This document shows positions 1 through 8,174 of a stretch of DNA of 64,000 bases, one piece after another (within the stretch, counting starts at the first letter, position 1; each line of letters starts with the position of its first letter). The notes under the pieces are model-generated. The model worked only from the letters and a program-made list of their open reading frames with translations. It ran no database searches and was not told the origin of the DNA. The stretch comes from Synergistaceae bacterium. Its GTDB lineage: Bacteria; Synergistota; Synergistia; Synergistales; Aminithiophilaceae. A program made the position numbers and the translations under genes. The stretch covers positions 1 to 64,000 of the forward strand of contig JAESII010000012.1 of assembly GCA_016756725.1 (NCBI GenBank). Reading direction: 5' to 3'.

Positions 1-20
1 CGCGGGTTTGAGTTTTAGGT

Positions 21-137
21 TTTCGGTGGTCTTTGCGGAGGGGCCACACCCGGTTCCATGCCGAACCCGGCAGTTAAGCCCTCCAGCGCCGATGGTACTC
101 CGGGGGGAACCCGCGGGAGAGTAGGTCGCTGCCGAAA
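21..137 (+). rRNA. rrf: 5S ribosomal RNA
   Basis: A 117-nt segment has the canonical 5S layout. The ends pair as helix I (TTTCGG at 21-26 with CCGAAA at 132-137). The conserved internal stretch with GGGGCCACACCC (40-51) and CCGAACCCGG (61-70) is present, and so is the loop E/helix IV region ending in GGGAGAGTAGGTCGC. It is followed within 15 nt by a strong terminator, as expected for the last gene of an rrn operon. The 16S and 23S genes would lie to the left of the window. Ends are uncertain by 1-3 nt. Confidence 0.93.
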
Positions 138-148
138 ACCTAGATAAC

Positions 149-196
149 GCCGAAGGGGGAGATCCTGTCTGGATCTCCCCCTTCGGCTGTTCTTGC
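149..196 (+). terminator. rrn operon terminator
   Basis: A perfect 17-bp stem (149-165 with 171-187) with a 5-nt loop is followed by a T-rich stretch (TGTTCTTGCTGC). It lies just after the 5S gene and is read on the plus strand. Confidence 0.85.
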
Positions 197-508
197 TGCT
201 TTTTGCCTAGGAACTCCGGAGAGATGGCTTCTGCTTTCCCAGAAGGGCAAGACCCTGGGAGGTGCCGATGCACTCGGCGCCGACAGCCATCATGGCCGCT
301 CGGGACAATCCTTGCCGTGCCTTCCCCCCCTTACCGCGACAGCGCAAGGGCGACCTCCTGGAAGAGATCCCAGTGGTACTCGCGCTGTCCCCGAATTGCC
401 CGAAGAGCTTGAAGGCTGATAGAGGATCCATGGGCAGGGCCCGCAGGAAGAGACTTCCCGGCGGGCCCTGCCTGTTTTGTTTCCTGGTCGGGAAGGGGCT
501 TGTCCGAG
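197..508. other. 312-nt intergenic region with an orphan hairpin
   Basis: No convincing gene was found here. Short frames exist (a minus-strand frame over 207-431 among them), but none has a plausible ribosome binding site or a recognisable domain. The stretch contains a strong plus-oriented hairpin (433-472) described separately. The region could be an rrn distal trailer, an unrecognised small RNA, or decayed coding sequence. Confidence 0.5.
433..483 (+). terminator. Terminator-like hairpin, plus orientation
   Basis: GGCAGGGCCCGC (433-444) pairs perfectly with GCGGGCCCTGCC (461-472). The run TGTTTTGTTT follows on the plus strand. There is no T-run on the minus-strand side, so it best terminates a plus-strand transcript, although no plus-strand gene precedes it after the 5S terminator. 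It may also stabilise the 3' end of the minus-strand operon that ends at 509. Confidence 0.6.
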
Positions 509-853
509 CTAGGGAAGGATGAAGACGGGGGCCAGAGCAGGAGTGAGGATGTAGCCCATCGGCACCGGGGCCGTGAGGTGGACGGGAGCGACGACGTAGG
601 ATTGGGGGACGTAGTAGTTCCGTCTTCCCAGAGTGTCGTAGGAGAAGAGGTAGCCTTCGGGGGAGACGAAGGCATGGGGCGAAAGGCTAACCGCGCCTTT
701 TGCCGCTTTCGGCCTGTGATAGCTGTCGGGATAGTCGGGGGCGATGATCAGCGCCGGTGCTCCCTGAGGGACGTAGAGCACCTGAGCCGACAGGGGGCCG
801 CAGGCGAGGAGAGCCACCATGACGGCGAGCGTCACTTTCTGAAGTCCTTTCAT
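509..853 (-). CDS. Small secreted protein of unknown function
   Basis: A 114-aa protein with a clear N-terminal signal peptide: a lysine-containing start, a hydrophobic stretch at about residues 7-20, and a likely signal peptidase site after LSAQ at about residue 24. The mature part is rich in Tyr, Pro and Val with no catalytic motif I recognise. The start ATG follows a GAGGGTT-type ribosome binding site. It is the last gene of a minus-strand run of secreted proteins that begins with the sirtuin gene at 4214. Its short length and aromatic/Pro-rich composition resemble surface or envelope-associated proteins, but no function can be assigned. Confidence 0.7.
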   Translation of the reverse strand: MKGLQKVTLAVMVALLACGPLSAQVLYVPQGAPALIIAPDYPDSYHRPKAAKGAVSLSPHAFVSPEGYLFSYDTLGRRNYYVPQSYVVAPVHLTAPVPMGYILTPALAPVFILP

Positions 854-934
854 CTCGAACCCTCCTTCAAGCTTCTGCGGTTCCGCGATCCGGGAAAAAC
901 GGCGTCATTGGGGTTGAAGCGGATGGGGATCGCT

Positions 935-1702
935 TCAGGGGGCCAGCGGGGTCAGTCGTCCCATCCAGAGATAGCCCCAGACTGCCGCCTGGTTGGCCAG
1001 GACGGCCGTGTCCTGGTCCTGCCAGCGGAAGTGGTTGGCCTTGGTCATCCGCGTCAGGGAATAGAGCTGGCGGCGGACCATCTGGGGCGGGGTGAGTCGG
1101 AGATCCTCGTTGGGGCTCTGGATCTTGTACCAGCTTCTTCCCGTCCACACGAAGACAGCCAGCGGGTGCTTGCCCTTCCAGGCGATGGGGAGGCGGGGCT
1201 TTTCCAGCATGCCCATGCGGTCCACAAGTCCTCCCCAGGTGCCGATGGCCATGAAGTTGGCGTCGACCATCCAGCTTGGAACGTAGGTCGGTGCCGCCAG
1301 TTGAACGGCTGCCGCCGGCTGAGGCTGGAAGGAAGGAGCTGTGACGGGACGGACGGGGATGCGCTGTATGCCGGAGATTTCGGCGACGGAGAAAACCGGT
1401 GTCAAGGGGGCGGCCTGAGGCTGGATCGAGCCGACGACATAGGGAGTCTGGACGAGTTGACGGCCGTCATAGGAGCCGTAGACCCATAGGCCCTCTGCAG
1501 AGCGAATGACGGGATAGCCGTCGAAGGTGACGTGCCACCCCGGGGCCAGGTTATGGGGGCGGAAGACATAGAAGGTCATGCCCGAATAGACGGGCTGGGT
1601 GACCATGAAAGGTTCAACCACGTAGGTCGCCGCCGGAAGCGGCCTTGCTCCGGAAAGCAGGGCCAGAAGGGTAACAAGTGACAAGACGGTGCCTTTTCTC
1701 AT
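935..1702 (-). CDS. Secreted protein of unknown function (255 aa)
   Basis: It starts MRKGTVLSL and has a hydrophobic segment to about residue 22, with a likely cleavage site after LPAA. The mature region is rich in Pro, Trp and Tyr, and no known domain is recognised. A GGAGGAG ribosome binding site lies just upstream of the ATG. It sits between a secreted TPR-type protein and the small secreted protein at 509-853, all on the minus strand. The gene set probably forms one envelope-related operon. The exported location is a sequence inference; the function is unknown. Confidence 0.75.
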   Translation of the reverse strand: MRKGTVLSLVTLLALLSGARPLPAATYVVEPFMVTQPVYSGMTFYVFRPHNLAPGWHVTFDGYPVIRSAEGLWVYGSYDGRQLVQTPYVVGSIQPQAAPLTPVFSVAEISGIQRIPVRPVTAPSFQPQPAAAVQLAAPTYVPSWMVDANFMAIGTWGGLVDRMGMLEKPRLPIAWKGKHPLAVFVWTGRSWYKIQSPNEDLRLTPPQMVRRQLYSLTRMTKANHFRWQDQDTAVLANQAAVWGYLWMGRLTPLAP

Positions 1703-1792
1703 GTCCCATCTCCTCCTCTTTAAGGGGAAAATCGGCTTCTTCCATGGGCTTCGTTGGCCCCCCTGACGTGTCGCTCGCCGCCTGGTGTGTGC

Positions 1793-2416
1793 CTATTTCC
1801 CGCCCGAGCTTTCCGGTTTTTCCCCTGGGGCGGGATCGGGAGGGGGAGGGACATAGACGGGGCCCGGCGCGGGAGGGACGGAGGCGGGAAGTGTTTTCTC
1901 CTCTGGCGTCGGCTGCGGCTGAAAGACGGGCTGGCTCCCCTGTGAGGGGGGCTGGGCTGTTGCAGGGGGGCTGATCGTGAATCCGTCGATCCGGGTCGGT
2001 ATCTCCTCGATCCGGGCCGGTCGGTTCGGATCCCAGAGGGGTTGACGTTTCGGGTCGGGATAGACGAGGACCCGCGACAGAGGCGGAAAGGTCGGGTCCA
2101 GGTCAAGGGTCCGGCAGTAGGCTGCCTGAGCCCGGAGGAAAAAACCCCGCGATTCCCAGGCCCTGCCGAGGGCATACCAGGCGGAAGGATTTTCCTCTTC
2201 AATAATGACGACGATTTCCAGAAGTTCCGTGGCTCTGGTGAAATGGCGCAGTTCCAGCAGCTCCAGGGCCTTTTCGAAAAGGTCGAAGCCCGTCGCCTCA
2301 CCCTGTTCAAGGCTGGCGGTCTCCGCGTCTGCAGGGCCTGAGAGGGCAAAAGACAATGTCAGCAGAAGGCAGAGGCAGACAAAACGGCAAGGACAGTTTC
2401 TTCTTTTCCTTTTCAT
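1793..2416 (-). CDS. Secreted TPR-like protein with Pro-rich tail
   Basis: A 207-aa protein with a strongly basic start (MKRKRR), a hydrophobic signal segment ending near ADAE (residues 29-32), one or two TPR-like helical repeats at about residues 45-105 (FDLFEKALELLELRHF, then ARAWESRGFFLRAQAAY-type helices), and a Pro-rich C-terminal tail from about residue 150. TPR repeats usually mediate protein-protein contacts. Its ATG overlaps the stop of the upstream gene by 4 bases (2413-2416), so translation is probably coupled. It is likely a periplasmic or outer-membrane-associated scaffold, with no enzymatic motif. Confidence 0.75.
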   Translation of the reverse strand: MKRKRRNCPCRFVCLCLLLTLSFALSGPADAETASLEQGEATGFDLFEKALELLELRHFTRATELLEIVVIIEEENPSAWYALGRAWESRGFFLRAQAAYCRTLDLDPTFPPLSRVLVYPDPKRQPLWDPNRPARIEEIPTRIDGFTISPPATAQPPSQGSQPVFQPQPTPEEKTLPASVPPAPGPVYVPPPPDPAPGEKPESSGGK

Positions 2417-3423
2417 CGCAGCGGGGCCACCTTCTTTTCGCCGTACCGTGGAGCGGTAACGAGATCGTTCAGCTGAACGGGATCGTCACGGTTTTCGTTG
2501 ATAAGGAGGACGACGGCTTCCGAGGGGAGCGTCTCGATGACCCGGACGTTCCCGATGATTCGGGGCAGGACCACGACGGGGTTTTCCGGGTCGACGGTCA
2601 CGTAGGTATCGCCCCGCAGGACCTGGAGCACGTCACCCTGAGCGAGGCCATCTTCCAGCCCCAGGGAGATGATGTAGGTTCTTCGGCGGGCCGTGGCGTC
2701 TGCCCGCGGGGCGAGAATTCTCCCCGTGAGCCGCAGGTCGTCCCGATCGAGGGCGGCGATTCCGTCCGCTGCCTGCCTGATGGCGTTCATGAAGGCCTGC
2801 CACGTCGAGGTGGAGGAAAACTGCTGCCACGTGGGGCGGCTCATTTTTGGCCCCTTGTCCCCGGGGGCGAGGCGGAGGAGGTCGAGCCCGTCCTTGTGAA
2901 GGACGTCGAAAAGGGGCAGGTCGCGGGCTGTCCAGAAATAAAGCCGGTCGTCGCCGGGATTGAAGGTGTAACGCTGGTCCTTGCCCGTCGTCTCCCGGGC
3001 CAGGATAAGGTTCCCGTCCAATCCGTCGTAGACCCGGACGCGCAGGGAGGCTTTCCCCTGCTCGAAGGTCCCCAGGGCCTCTCTCTCCTTGCTGAGAGCC
3101 GAGTAGAGCTCCATGCGGATGGCGAAGGTGCCGGGCCGTGAGGGGTTGCTGAACCACCAGGACGCTTCCGCTTCGCTCAGGAGGGAGACGTCCGTGAAAG
3201 GCTCTTGGCGAAGGAGCATGGCCAGATGCTCCGTCATGCGCTGTTCCAGCACGTTGACGGGATAGTAGCGGCTTTCCCAGACCTCGAAACCCGTGTAGTT
3301 GACGGTCGGCAGAAGAACGATCTGACGCGTCCCGCCCAGAAGGGGAGCTGCTCCAGCGGCGAGAAAAGCTGCCGCAAGAAGAGCAAGGACCGCTTCCTTC
3401 CACCTTCTCCGGGAACCCGTCAT
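2413..3423 (-). CDS. Secreted protein, possibly CsgG/FlgT-like fold
   Basis: A 336-aa exported protein: a basic start (MTGSRRRWK), a hydrophobic segment of Ala and Leu at about residues 11-30, and a mature start around GGTRQ. Early in the mature domain comes a strand-turn pattern (IVLLPTVNYTG), followed by a helical segment and later beta-rich segments (TYIISLGLEDGLAQGDVLQV). This pattern resembles envelope proteins of the CsgG/FlgT kind, which adopt an anticodon-binding-like fold. That is a weak resemblance only. The start overlaps the end of the sirtuin gene by 4 bases, and its own end overlaps the next gene by 4 bases, so the three genes are translationally coupled. Confidence 0.7.
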   Translation of the reverse strand: MTGSRRRWKEAVLALLAAAFLAAGAAPLLGGTRQIVLLPTVNYTGFEVWESRYYPVNVLEQRMTEHLAMLLRQEPFTDVSLLSEAEASWWFSNPSRPGTFAIRMELYSALSKEREALGTFEQGKASLRVRVYDGLDGNLILARETTGKDQRYTFNPGDDRLYFWTARDLPLFDVLHKDGLDLLRLAPGDKGPKMSRPTWQQFSSTSTWQAFMNAIRQAADGIAALDRDDLRLTGRILAPRADATARRRTYIISLGLEDGLAQGDVLQVLRGDTYVTVDPENPVVVLPRIIGNVRVIETLPSEAVVLLINENRDDPVQLNDLVTAPRYGEKKVAPLR

Positions 3424-4214
3424 GAGTCGGCACCACCTTTTGTCGTCAGGCCACCCAGGGCCTCATCGACGAGAGTGAAGAAGGCGTCGATGTCCTCTTC
3501 GGCGTAGAGGTCGATGCGGTCCCGGGCGAGATAGGTGGGTGAGAGTTCTCCCTTGTTGACGACGACGATTTTTCCCCGGCAGAGCGAGGGCAGAAGGGCC
3601 GCCGGCGTGACGACGAGGGAGGAGCCGACGACGACGAGAAGGTCGGCCTCGGCGGCCTCCTGCTGGCACTCCTCGAGGTGCCGGACCGTTTCCCCGAAAA
3701 AGACCACGTCGGGCTTGATCACGCCACCGCAGCGCCCGCAGTGGGGAACGGGCTCCATCGTCAGGAGGGCCTTGACGTCGTCGAGGTCGTAAGAGGTTCG
3801 GCAGCGGCGGCAATGGTTGGTTCTGATTCCTCCGTGGATTTCCAGGACCTTCGTCGAGCCCGCTGCCTGGTGGAGGCCGTCGATGTTTTGGGTCACGACG
3901 GCTGCCAGGTGCTCCTGCTGTTCCAAAGCGGCGAAAAAGCGATGGGCGAAGGTGGGCCTTAGCCCGTCGAGAAGGTCAAGAAACTCCCGGTGGAAGCGAT
4001 AGAAGAAGGACGGATCGGCATCAAAGCGTCCGATGTCGAAGAGGGCCTCCGGTTCGTCGATTGATGCCCGCCGGTAGAGTCCCTGGGGGCCGCGGAAATC
4101 AGGAATGCCTGCGGCCGTCGAGAGGCCGGCGCCGCTGAGGACGACTATGTGTGACGCGTTGCGTATCCATTCGGCGCAGATTGCGGCCTGATGGGACAAG
4201 TTCAAGGCGCTCAC
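3420..4214 (-). CDS. cobB: NAD-dependent protein deacylase, Sir2 family
   Basis: 264 aa, typical of bacterial sirtuins. NAD-binding motif GAGLSTAAGIPDFRG starts at residue 28; TQNID is at 108-112; the catalytic His is in IHGG at residue 127. A zinc site is formed by Cys135/Cys138 and Cys159/Cys162, and GSSL and the VNKG region follow in the C-terminal Rossmann part. The enzyme removes acyl groups from lysine using NAD and acts in the cytoplasm. A GAGGAGGTGAG-type ribosome binding site precedes the ATG. It is the first gene of a run whose other members are all exported proteins, an unexpected partnership. The family is clear; the substrate (acetyl or longer acyl) is not. Confidence 0.93.
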   Translation of the reverse strand: MSALNLSHQAAICAEWIRNASHIVVLSGAGLSTAAGIPDFRGPQGLYRRASIDEPEALFDIGRFDADPSFFYRFHREFLDLLDGLRPTFAHRFFAALEQQEHLAAVVTQNIDGLHQAAGSTKVLEIHGGIRTNHCRRCRTSYDLDDVKALLTMEPVPHCGRCGGVIKPDVVFFGETVRHLEECQQEAAEADLLVVVGSSLVVTPAALLPSLCRGKIVVVNKGELSPTYLARDRIDLYAEEDIDAFFTLVDEALGGLTTKGGADS

Positions 4215-4286
4215 CTCCTCTTAGATTCTACAGGATGGAAGGGCAGGGCGAAGAAAAGAGAAAACAAAGAAATTAATTAAAAATTT

Positions 4287-4315
4287 ATGCAACCGGTTAC
4301 ATGGGATGCTACAAT
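4287..4315 (+). promoter_or_regulatory. Probable extended -10 promoter of the permease gene
   Basis: TGC followed by TACAAT (4307-4315) makes an extended -10 element. The preceding 30 bases (4260-4290) are strikingly A/T-rich for this genome. A -35 match is poor, which fits an extended -10 promoter. Confidence 0.45.
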
Positions 4316-4369
4316 GTCTCGGGCTCAAAGCCCGACTCTCGCCCTGTGCGGAAAAACCGGAGGTGCCTC

Positions 4370-5734
4370 ATGGCCATGAAGAACCTGGTCTATGGCGTGG
4401 ATGCCAAACCCCCCTTCCCGATCATGGTGCTGGCGGGGATCCAGCACGTGCTCACCCTTTTCGGCGCCACGACCCTGGTTCCCCTGATTTTCGGTCCCGC
4501 CATGGGGATGACGACGGCCCAGATCGGCTTTTTCATCTCCTGTGTCTATTTCGCCATGGGCGTCGCCACGCTGATTCAGACCCACCCTCGCCTGGGGTCG
4601 GGACTTCCCATCGTTCAGGGATCGAGCTTCAGCTTCATCCCGCCCATCATGACCGTCATCGCTGCCTTCGAGGCGGGAGGGCCCTCGGTGATCATGCAGA
4701 ACGTCGCCGGGGGACTCATCGTCGGCGGTCTGGCCCTTTCCTTCATCGGCTATTCCCGTATCGTCGGCGTCATCCGCAAGGTCATCACGCCCGTCGTCAT
4801 CGGACCGACCATCATGGCCATCGGCTTTTCCCTGGCGCCGACGGCCATCCAGTTCAATGCCGCCAACTACTGGCCCATTTCCCTGCTCGTCGTGGGCTGC
4901 ATCTTCGCCTTCAGTCTCGTCAGCCGCCAGAAATACGTCAAGATCTTCGCCATCCTCATGTCGATCCTGCTGGCCTACTTCCTATGTGTTATCGGTTCTT
5001 TGACGGGCTTTTTTCAGGAGGGCCATGCCGCTTATGTCAATCTGGCCAGCGTTGCGGAAGCCCCCTGGTTCCGCTTCACCGGGCTCATGCCTTGGGGCCC
5101 GCCCAAATTCAGCGTTGTCGCCATCGGGGCCATGCTGGCCGGGTTCTTCGCCGTCATGATCGAATCCATCGGTGACTACCACTCCTGTTCCTATGCCGCC
5201 GGCTTGCCCGATCCCGACGCCGCCACCATCAGCCGCGGCATCGGAGCCGAAGGCGCCAACTGCGCCCTTGCCGGCCTTTTCGGGGCCATCGCCACCACCT
5301 CCTACACGGAAAATATCGGCCTCATCGGTCTCACCGGCGTGGCCTCGCGGTGGGTTGTCCGGACCGGAGCGGTCGTGCTCATCATCCTGAGCATGATCGG
5401 CAAGCTCGGCGCCCTGATTGCCACCATCCCCTCGCCCGTTATCGGCGGTGCCTACATCGCCCTCTTCGGCATCATCGGCGCCCTGGGCATCCAGGTTCTC
5501 ATGCGGGCCGACATGGGCAGCCAGCGCAACGTCCTCATCGTCGGCTTCGCCTTCCTCATGGCCCTGGGACTGCCCGGCTGGGTCGAGGGACAGCAGGAGG
5601 CCTTCTTCGCCTTCGGTATCGCCGGCCAGGTCATCTGGGCTCTTCTCAAGACGCCCATGGCCGTTGCGGGCATCTGTGCCGCCTTCTGGGATTCCCTCAT
5701 CCCCGGCACCAGGAAGGAGCGGGGCCTCGAATAG
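4370..5734 (+). CDS. Xanthine/uracil permease, NCS2 family
   Basis: 454 aa from the ATG at 4370, which has the ribosome binding site CCGGAGG 6 nt upstream. In-frame codons further upstream (from 4301) lack such a site. The protein is hydrophobic throughout, with many membrane segments. It carries NCS2 hallmarks: an N-terminal QHVLTLFGATTLVPLI stretch, the QGSSFSFI region, a central ESIGDYHS motif, and TTSYTENIGLIGLTGVASR. It should import a nucleobase with protons across the cytoplasmic membrane. The TSYTENIG variant fits either uracil or xanthine carriers, so the substrate is open. It is monocistronic: it has its own promoter region and a strong terminator at 5761. Confidence 0.92.
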   Translation: MAMKNLVYGVDAKPPFPIMVLAGIQHVLTLFGATTLVPLIFGPAMGMTTAQIGFFISCVYFAMGVATLIQTHPRLGSGLPIVQGSSFSFIPPIMTVIAAFEAGGPSVIMQNVAGGLIVGGLALSFIGYSRIVGVIRKVITPVVIGPTIMAIGFSLAPTAIQFNAANYWPISLLVVGCIFAFSLVSRQKYVKIFAILMSILLAYFLCVIGSLTGFFQEGHAAYVNLASVAEAPWFRFTGLMPWGPPKFSVVAIGAMLAGFFAVMIESIGDYHSCSYAAGLPDPDAATISRGIGAEGANCALAGLFGAIATTSYTENIGLIGLTGVASRWVVRTGAVVLIILSMIGKLGALIATIPSPVIGGAYIALFGIIGALGIQVLMRADMGSQRNVLIVGFAFLMALGLPGWVEGQQEAFFAFGIAGQVIWALLKTPMAVAGICAAFWDSLIPGTRKERGLE

Positions 5735-5760
5735 GATTGCCCCTCAAATAGAGCTGGAGC

Positions 5761-5795
5761 AAGGGGCGGATTCTTCCGCCCCTTTTCCCTTTTTC
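5761..5795 (+). terminator. Terminator after the permease gene
   Basis: AAGGGGCGGA (5761-5770) pairs perfectly with TCCGCCCCTT (5775-5784) around a TTCT loop, followed by TTCCCTTTTT. Confidence 0.85.
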
Positions 5796-5818
5796 ACGGG
5801 AAGCGCCTAAACTAAAAT
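5791..5818 (+). promoter_or_regulatory. Possible promoter of the FAD oxidoreductase gene
   Basis: TTTTCA (5791-5796), a 16-nt spacer, then TAAAAT (5813-5818). It overlaps the T-run of the preceding terminator and lies 40 nt before the start codon. The match is modest. Confidence 0.35.
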
Positions 5819-5857
5819 GCGTGATGGAGTTCTTTTTCTGGAAAGGAGCTGGGCCAC

Positions 5858-7249
5858 ATGAGGGAACGTTACGACGTCATCATCGTTGGCACCGGGCCGG
5901 CGGGCCTCTTCGCCGCCAGGGAACTTGTCGAGGCGGGGCTGGCGGTGCTTCTCATCGACAAGGGGAAACCCCTTGAAGAGAGGCAGTGTCCCCTCAAGGA
6001 AGGAAAGGTCTCCCAATGCATTCACTGCCGTCCCTGCAGCGTCATCTGCGGCTGGGGCGGAGCGGGAGCCTTCAGCGACGGCAAGTTGACTCTGACACCC
6101 GAGTTCGGCGGCAATCTGGAGCAGTATGTGGGGCGCAAGAGGCTCCTTGAGCTCATTGATGCCGTCGATGCCGTCTATGTCGGCTACGGTGCCGACATGC
6201 CCGTCTTCACCCCCGATTCCGACTTTGCCCAAAGGATCGCCCGCAAAGGGCGGTCAGCGGGGTTGCGCATCATCCCCGCCAGCATCCGCCACATGGGGAC
6301 GGACCGTTCCAAGGACGTTCTTTCAGCCATTTACGATCACCTCGTCGCCCGCTGCGACATCCTCATCAAGACGGAAGTCGATCAGGTTCTCGTCGAGGAC
6401 GGTCGTGTCCGCGGTGTCCGTCTCCTCGACGGCCGGGAGATCAGAGCTGAATGGGTCCTCCTCACTCCCGGCCGGGAGGGGGCCCCTTGGATGGAGCGGG
6501 TCGCCCGGGAGCTGAAACTTTCCATCGCCTCCCTTCCCGTCGACATCGGCGTCCGCGTCGAAATTCCCGCCGACTGGGCGCGGGAGGTGACGGATCAGTT
6601 CTACGAGGTCAAAGCCCTCTTCAATGCCCCCACCTTTGACGACAAGGTCCGGACCTTCTGCATGTGCCCCGGCGGCGAGGTCGTCACCGAATATCAGAGC
6701 GAGAAGGACATCGTCACCGTCAACGGCCACAGCAACCATGACGTCAAGACGGAAAACACCAACTTCGCCCTCCTCGTGAGCACCGAGTTCACCGAACCCT
6801 TCCACGATCCGAACGGCTACGGAAGCCACATCGCCAGGTTGGCCAACATGCTCGGTGGCACCGTTCTCGTCCAGCACCTGGGCGATCTCAAGGCCGGACG
6901 ACGCTCGACGGCCTCCCGCATCGAGCGAGGCCTCGTGACGCCGACGTTGGCCACGGCCGAACCGGGCGATCTCTCCTTTGTCCTCCCCTACCGTCATCTG
7001 AAGGACATCATGGAGATGATCGAGGCTCTCGACGCCATCATGCCCGGCATCAACGGGCCCCATACCCTCCTTTACGGGGTGGAGGTCAAGTTCTACAGCC
7101 TCCGTCTCGCCCTTGACGAAACGCTCCAGTCCTCCATCGAGGGGCTATTTGTCGGCGGTGACGGCGGCGGCGTGACCCGAGGCGTCATCCAGGCCTCGGC
7201 GAGCGGCATCGTCGCGGCCCAGGGAATCCTGGCCCGGAGGGGACGATAG
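5858..7249 (+). CDS. FAD-dependent dehydrogenase (COG2509-like)
   Basis: 463 aa. The N-terminal dinucleotide-binding motif GTGPAGLFAAREL (about residues 11-23) and LIDKG define a FAD-binding Rossmann fold. A cysteine cluster (CIHCRPCSVICGWGGAGAFSDG, with Cys at about 48, 51, 54 and 58) precedes the GAFSDGKLTLTPEFGG stretch typical of the COG2509 family of uncharacterised FAD dehydrogenases. The C-terminus has the second FAD contact GLFVGGDGGGVTRGV. It is probably a cytoplasmic oxidoreductase of unknown substrate. A GGAAAGGAGCT ribosome binding site supports the start. It stands alone between the permease terminator and the ferritin promoter. Confidence 0.88.
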   Translation: MRERYDVIIVGTGPAGLFAARELVEAGLAVLLIDKGKPLEERQCPLKEGKVSQCIHCRPCSVICGWGGAGAFSDGKLTLTPEFGGNLEQYVGRKRLLELIDAVDAVYVGYGADMPVFTPDSDFAQRIARKGRSAGLRIIPASIRHMGTDRSKDVLSAIYDHLVARCDILIKTEVDQVLVEDGRVRGVRLLDGREIRAEWVLLTPGREGAPWMERVARELKLSIASLPVDIGVRVEIPADWAREVTDQFYEVKALFNAPTFDDKVRTFCMCPGGEVVTEYQSEKDIVTVNGHSNHDVKTENTNFALLVSTEFTEPFHDPNGYGSHIARLANMLGGTVLVQHLGDLKAGRRSTASRIERGLVTPTLATAEPGDLSFVLPYRHLKDIMEMIEALDAIMPGINGPHTLLYGVEVKFYSLRLALDETLQSSIEGLFVGGDGGGVTRGVIQASASGIVAAQGILARRGR

Positions 7250-7251
7250 AG

Positions 7252-7271
7252 AGCCTAGGTCAGCCTAGGTC
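7252..7271. repeat. Tandem 10-bp direct repeat
   Basis: AGCCTAGGTC occurs twice back to back (7252-7261 and 7262-7271). Each copy contains the palindrome CCTAGG. It lies just after the oxidoreductase stop codon and 40 nt before the ferritin promoter. Confidence 0.6.
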
Positions 7272-7311
7272 AGGTATCTTTTCTGATTTTTCCAATTGGT
7301 CAAGAGAGGCC

Positions 7312-7340
7312 TTGACGGAACGGTTCCGGTCACGTATAAC
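7312..7340 (+). promoter_or_regulatory. Sigma-70 type promoter of ferritin
   Basis: TTGACG (7312-7317), a 17-nt spacer, then TATAAC (7335-7340). This is one of the best matches in the window. Transcription would begin near 7347, leaving a leader of about 160 nt before the ferritin start codon. Confidence 0.72.
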
Positions 7341-7505
7341 CTAGAAGGGGTATGTGCTGTAATCATTTCAAAAAAGCCAGCCGACGACGGGGTTCCTGCA
7401 AGACATAACGGCCCGTCTCTTTCCTTGCCGCGGCGATCCGAGGGGGACAAATCCGCACCTTGACCGGCATCAGAGTCGGAAAAAACGACCAAGGAGGTTT
7501 TCGTC

Positions 7506-8003
7506 ATGTTGAGCGAGAAGATGAGCAAGGCACTCAATGATCAGGTGAACGCGGAACTCTATTCGGCCTACATCTACCTGGCCATGGCCGCCTACTTCGA
7601 GGATCAGAATCTTCCCGGAGCGGCTTCCTGGATGCGCCACCAGGCCGAAGAGGAAGTGGAGCACGCCATGAAGTTCTTCGAGTTCATCAACGAACGGCGC
7701 GGCCGGGTTCTTCTTGCCGCCATCGACAAGCCTCAGGCCGAGTGGGAGAGTCCTCTGGCCGCCTTTGAAGAGGCCTTCAAACATGAGCAGTACGTGACGG
7801 GGCGGATCCACAGCCTTGTCGAGCTGGCCCAGGCCGAGAAGGACCATGCCACGGCCAGTTTTCTGACCTGGTTCGTCGACGAGCAGGTTGAGGAGGAGGC
7901 TTCCGTCGACGCCATCGTCGAGAAGCTGCGCCTCATCGAAGGCTCCAGGCACGGTCTGTTCATGATGGACCGGGAGCTGGGGCAGCGCGCCGACGAGGAC
8001 TAG
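7506..8003 (+). CDS. ftn: Non-haem ferritin
   Basis: 165 aa, the usual length of a prokaryotic ferritin. The diiron ferroxidase ligands align with those of E. coli FtnA at identical numbers: Glu17, Glu50, His53, Glu94 and Gln127. The protein is a four-helix bundle that oxidises Fe(II) and stores it as a mineral in a 24-mer cage in the cytoplasm, also limiting peroxide chemistry. The ATG follows AAGGAGG with a 9-nt spacer. It has its own promoter at 7312-7340, a long leader, and a terminator at 8021, so it is a single-gene transcript. No iron-box or Fur-like site was confidently recognised. Confidence 0.95.
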   Translation: MLSEKMSKALNDQVNAELYSAYIYLAMAAYFEDQNLPGAASWMRHQAEEEVEHAMKFFEFINERRGRVLLAAIDKPQAEWESPLAAFEEAFKHEQYVTGRIHSLVELAQAEKDHATASFLTWFVDEQVEEEASVDAIVEKLRLIEGSRHGLFMMDRELGQRADED

Positions 8004-8020
8004 GTTTGTCTCAGGGGACT

Positions 8021-8056
8021 GGGGGGGAGGGCTCAGGCCCCTCCCCCCTGCTTTTT
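8021..8056 (+). terminator. Ferritin terminator
   Basis: GGGGGGAGGG (8022-8031) pairs with CCCTCCCCCC (8039-8048) around a short loop, followed by TGCTTTTT. Confidence 0.8.
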
Positions 8057-8174
8057 GGGGTCTGGAAAAATCTTGCTCTTTCCCGGCCGAGATAAGAGAA
8101 TAGAACAAGGGAGAACCCTTTCGTGCTTTTGTCAGGACCAGGAAGAAACAGGTCAGTGCTAAGGAGGGACAGCG

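Noticed and set aside
500-1489. Long plus-strand open frame (329 aa) opposite two secreted-protein genes
   Set aside because: It is antisense to genes with signal peptides and good ribosome binding sites, and its sequence is a low-complexity mix typical of GC-rich antisense frames.
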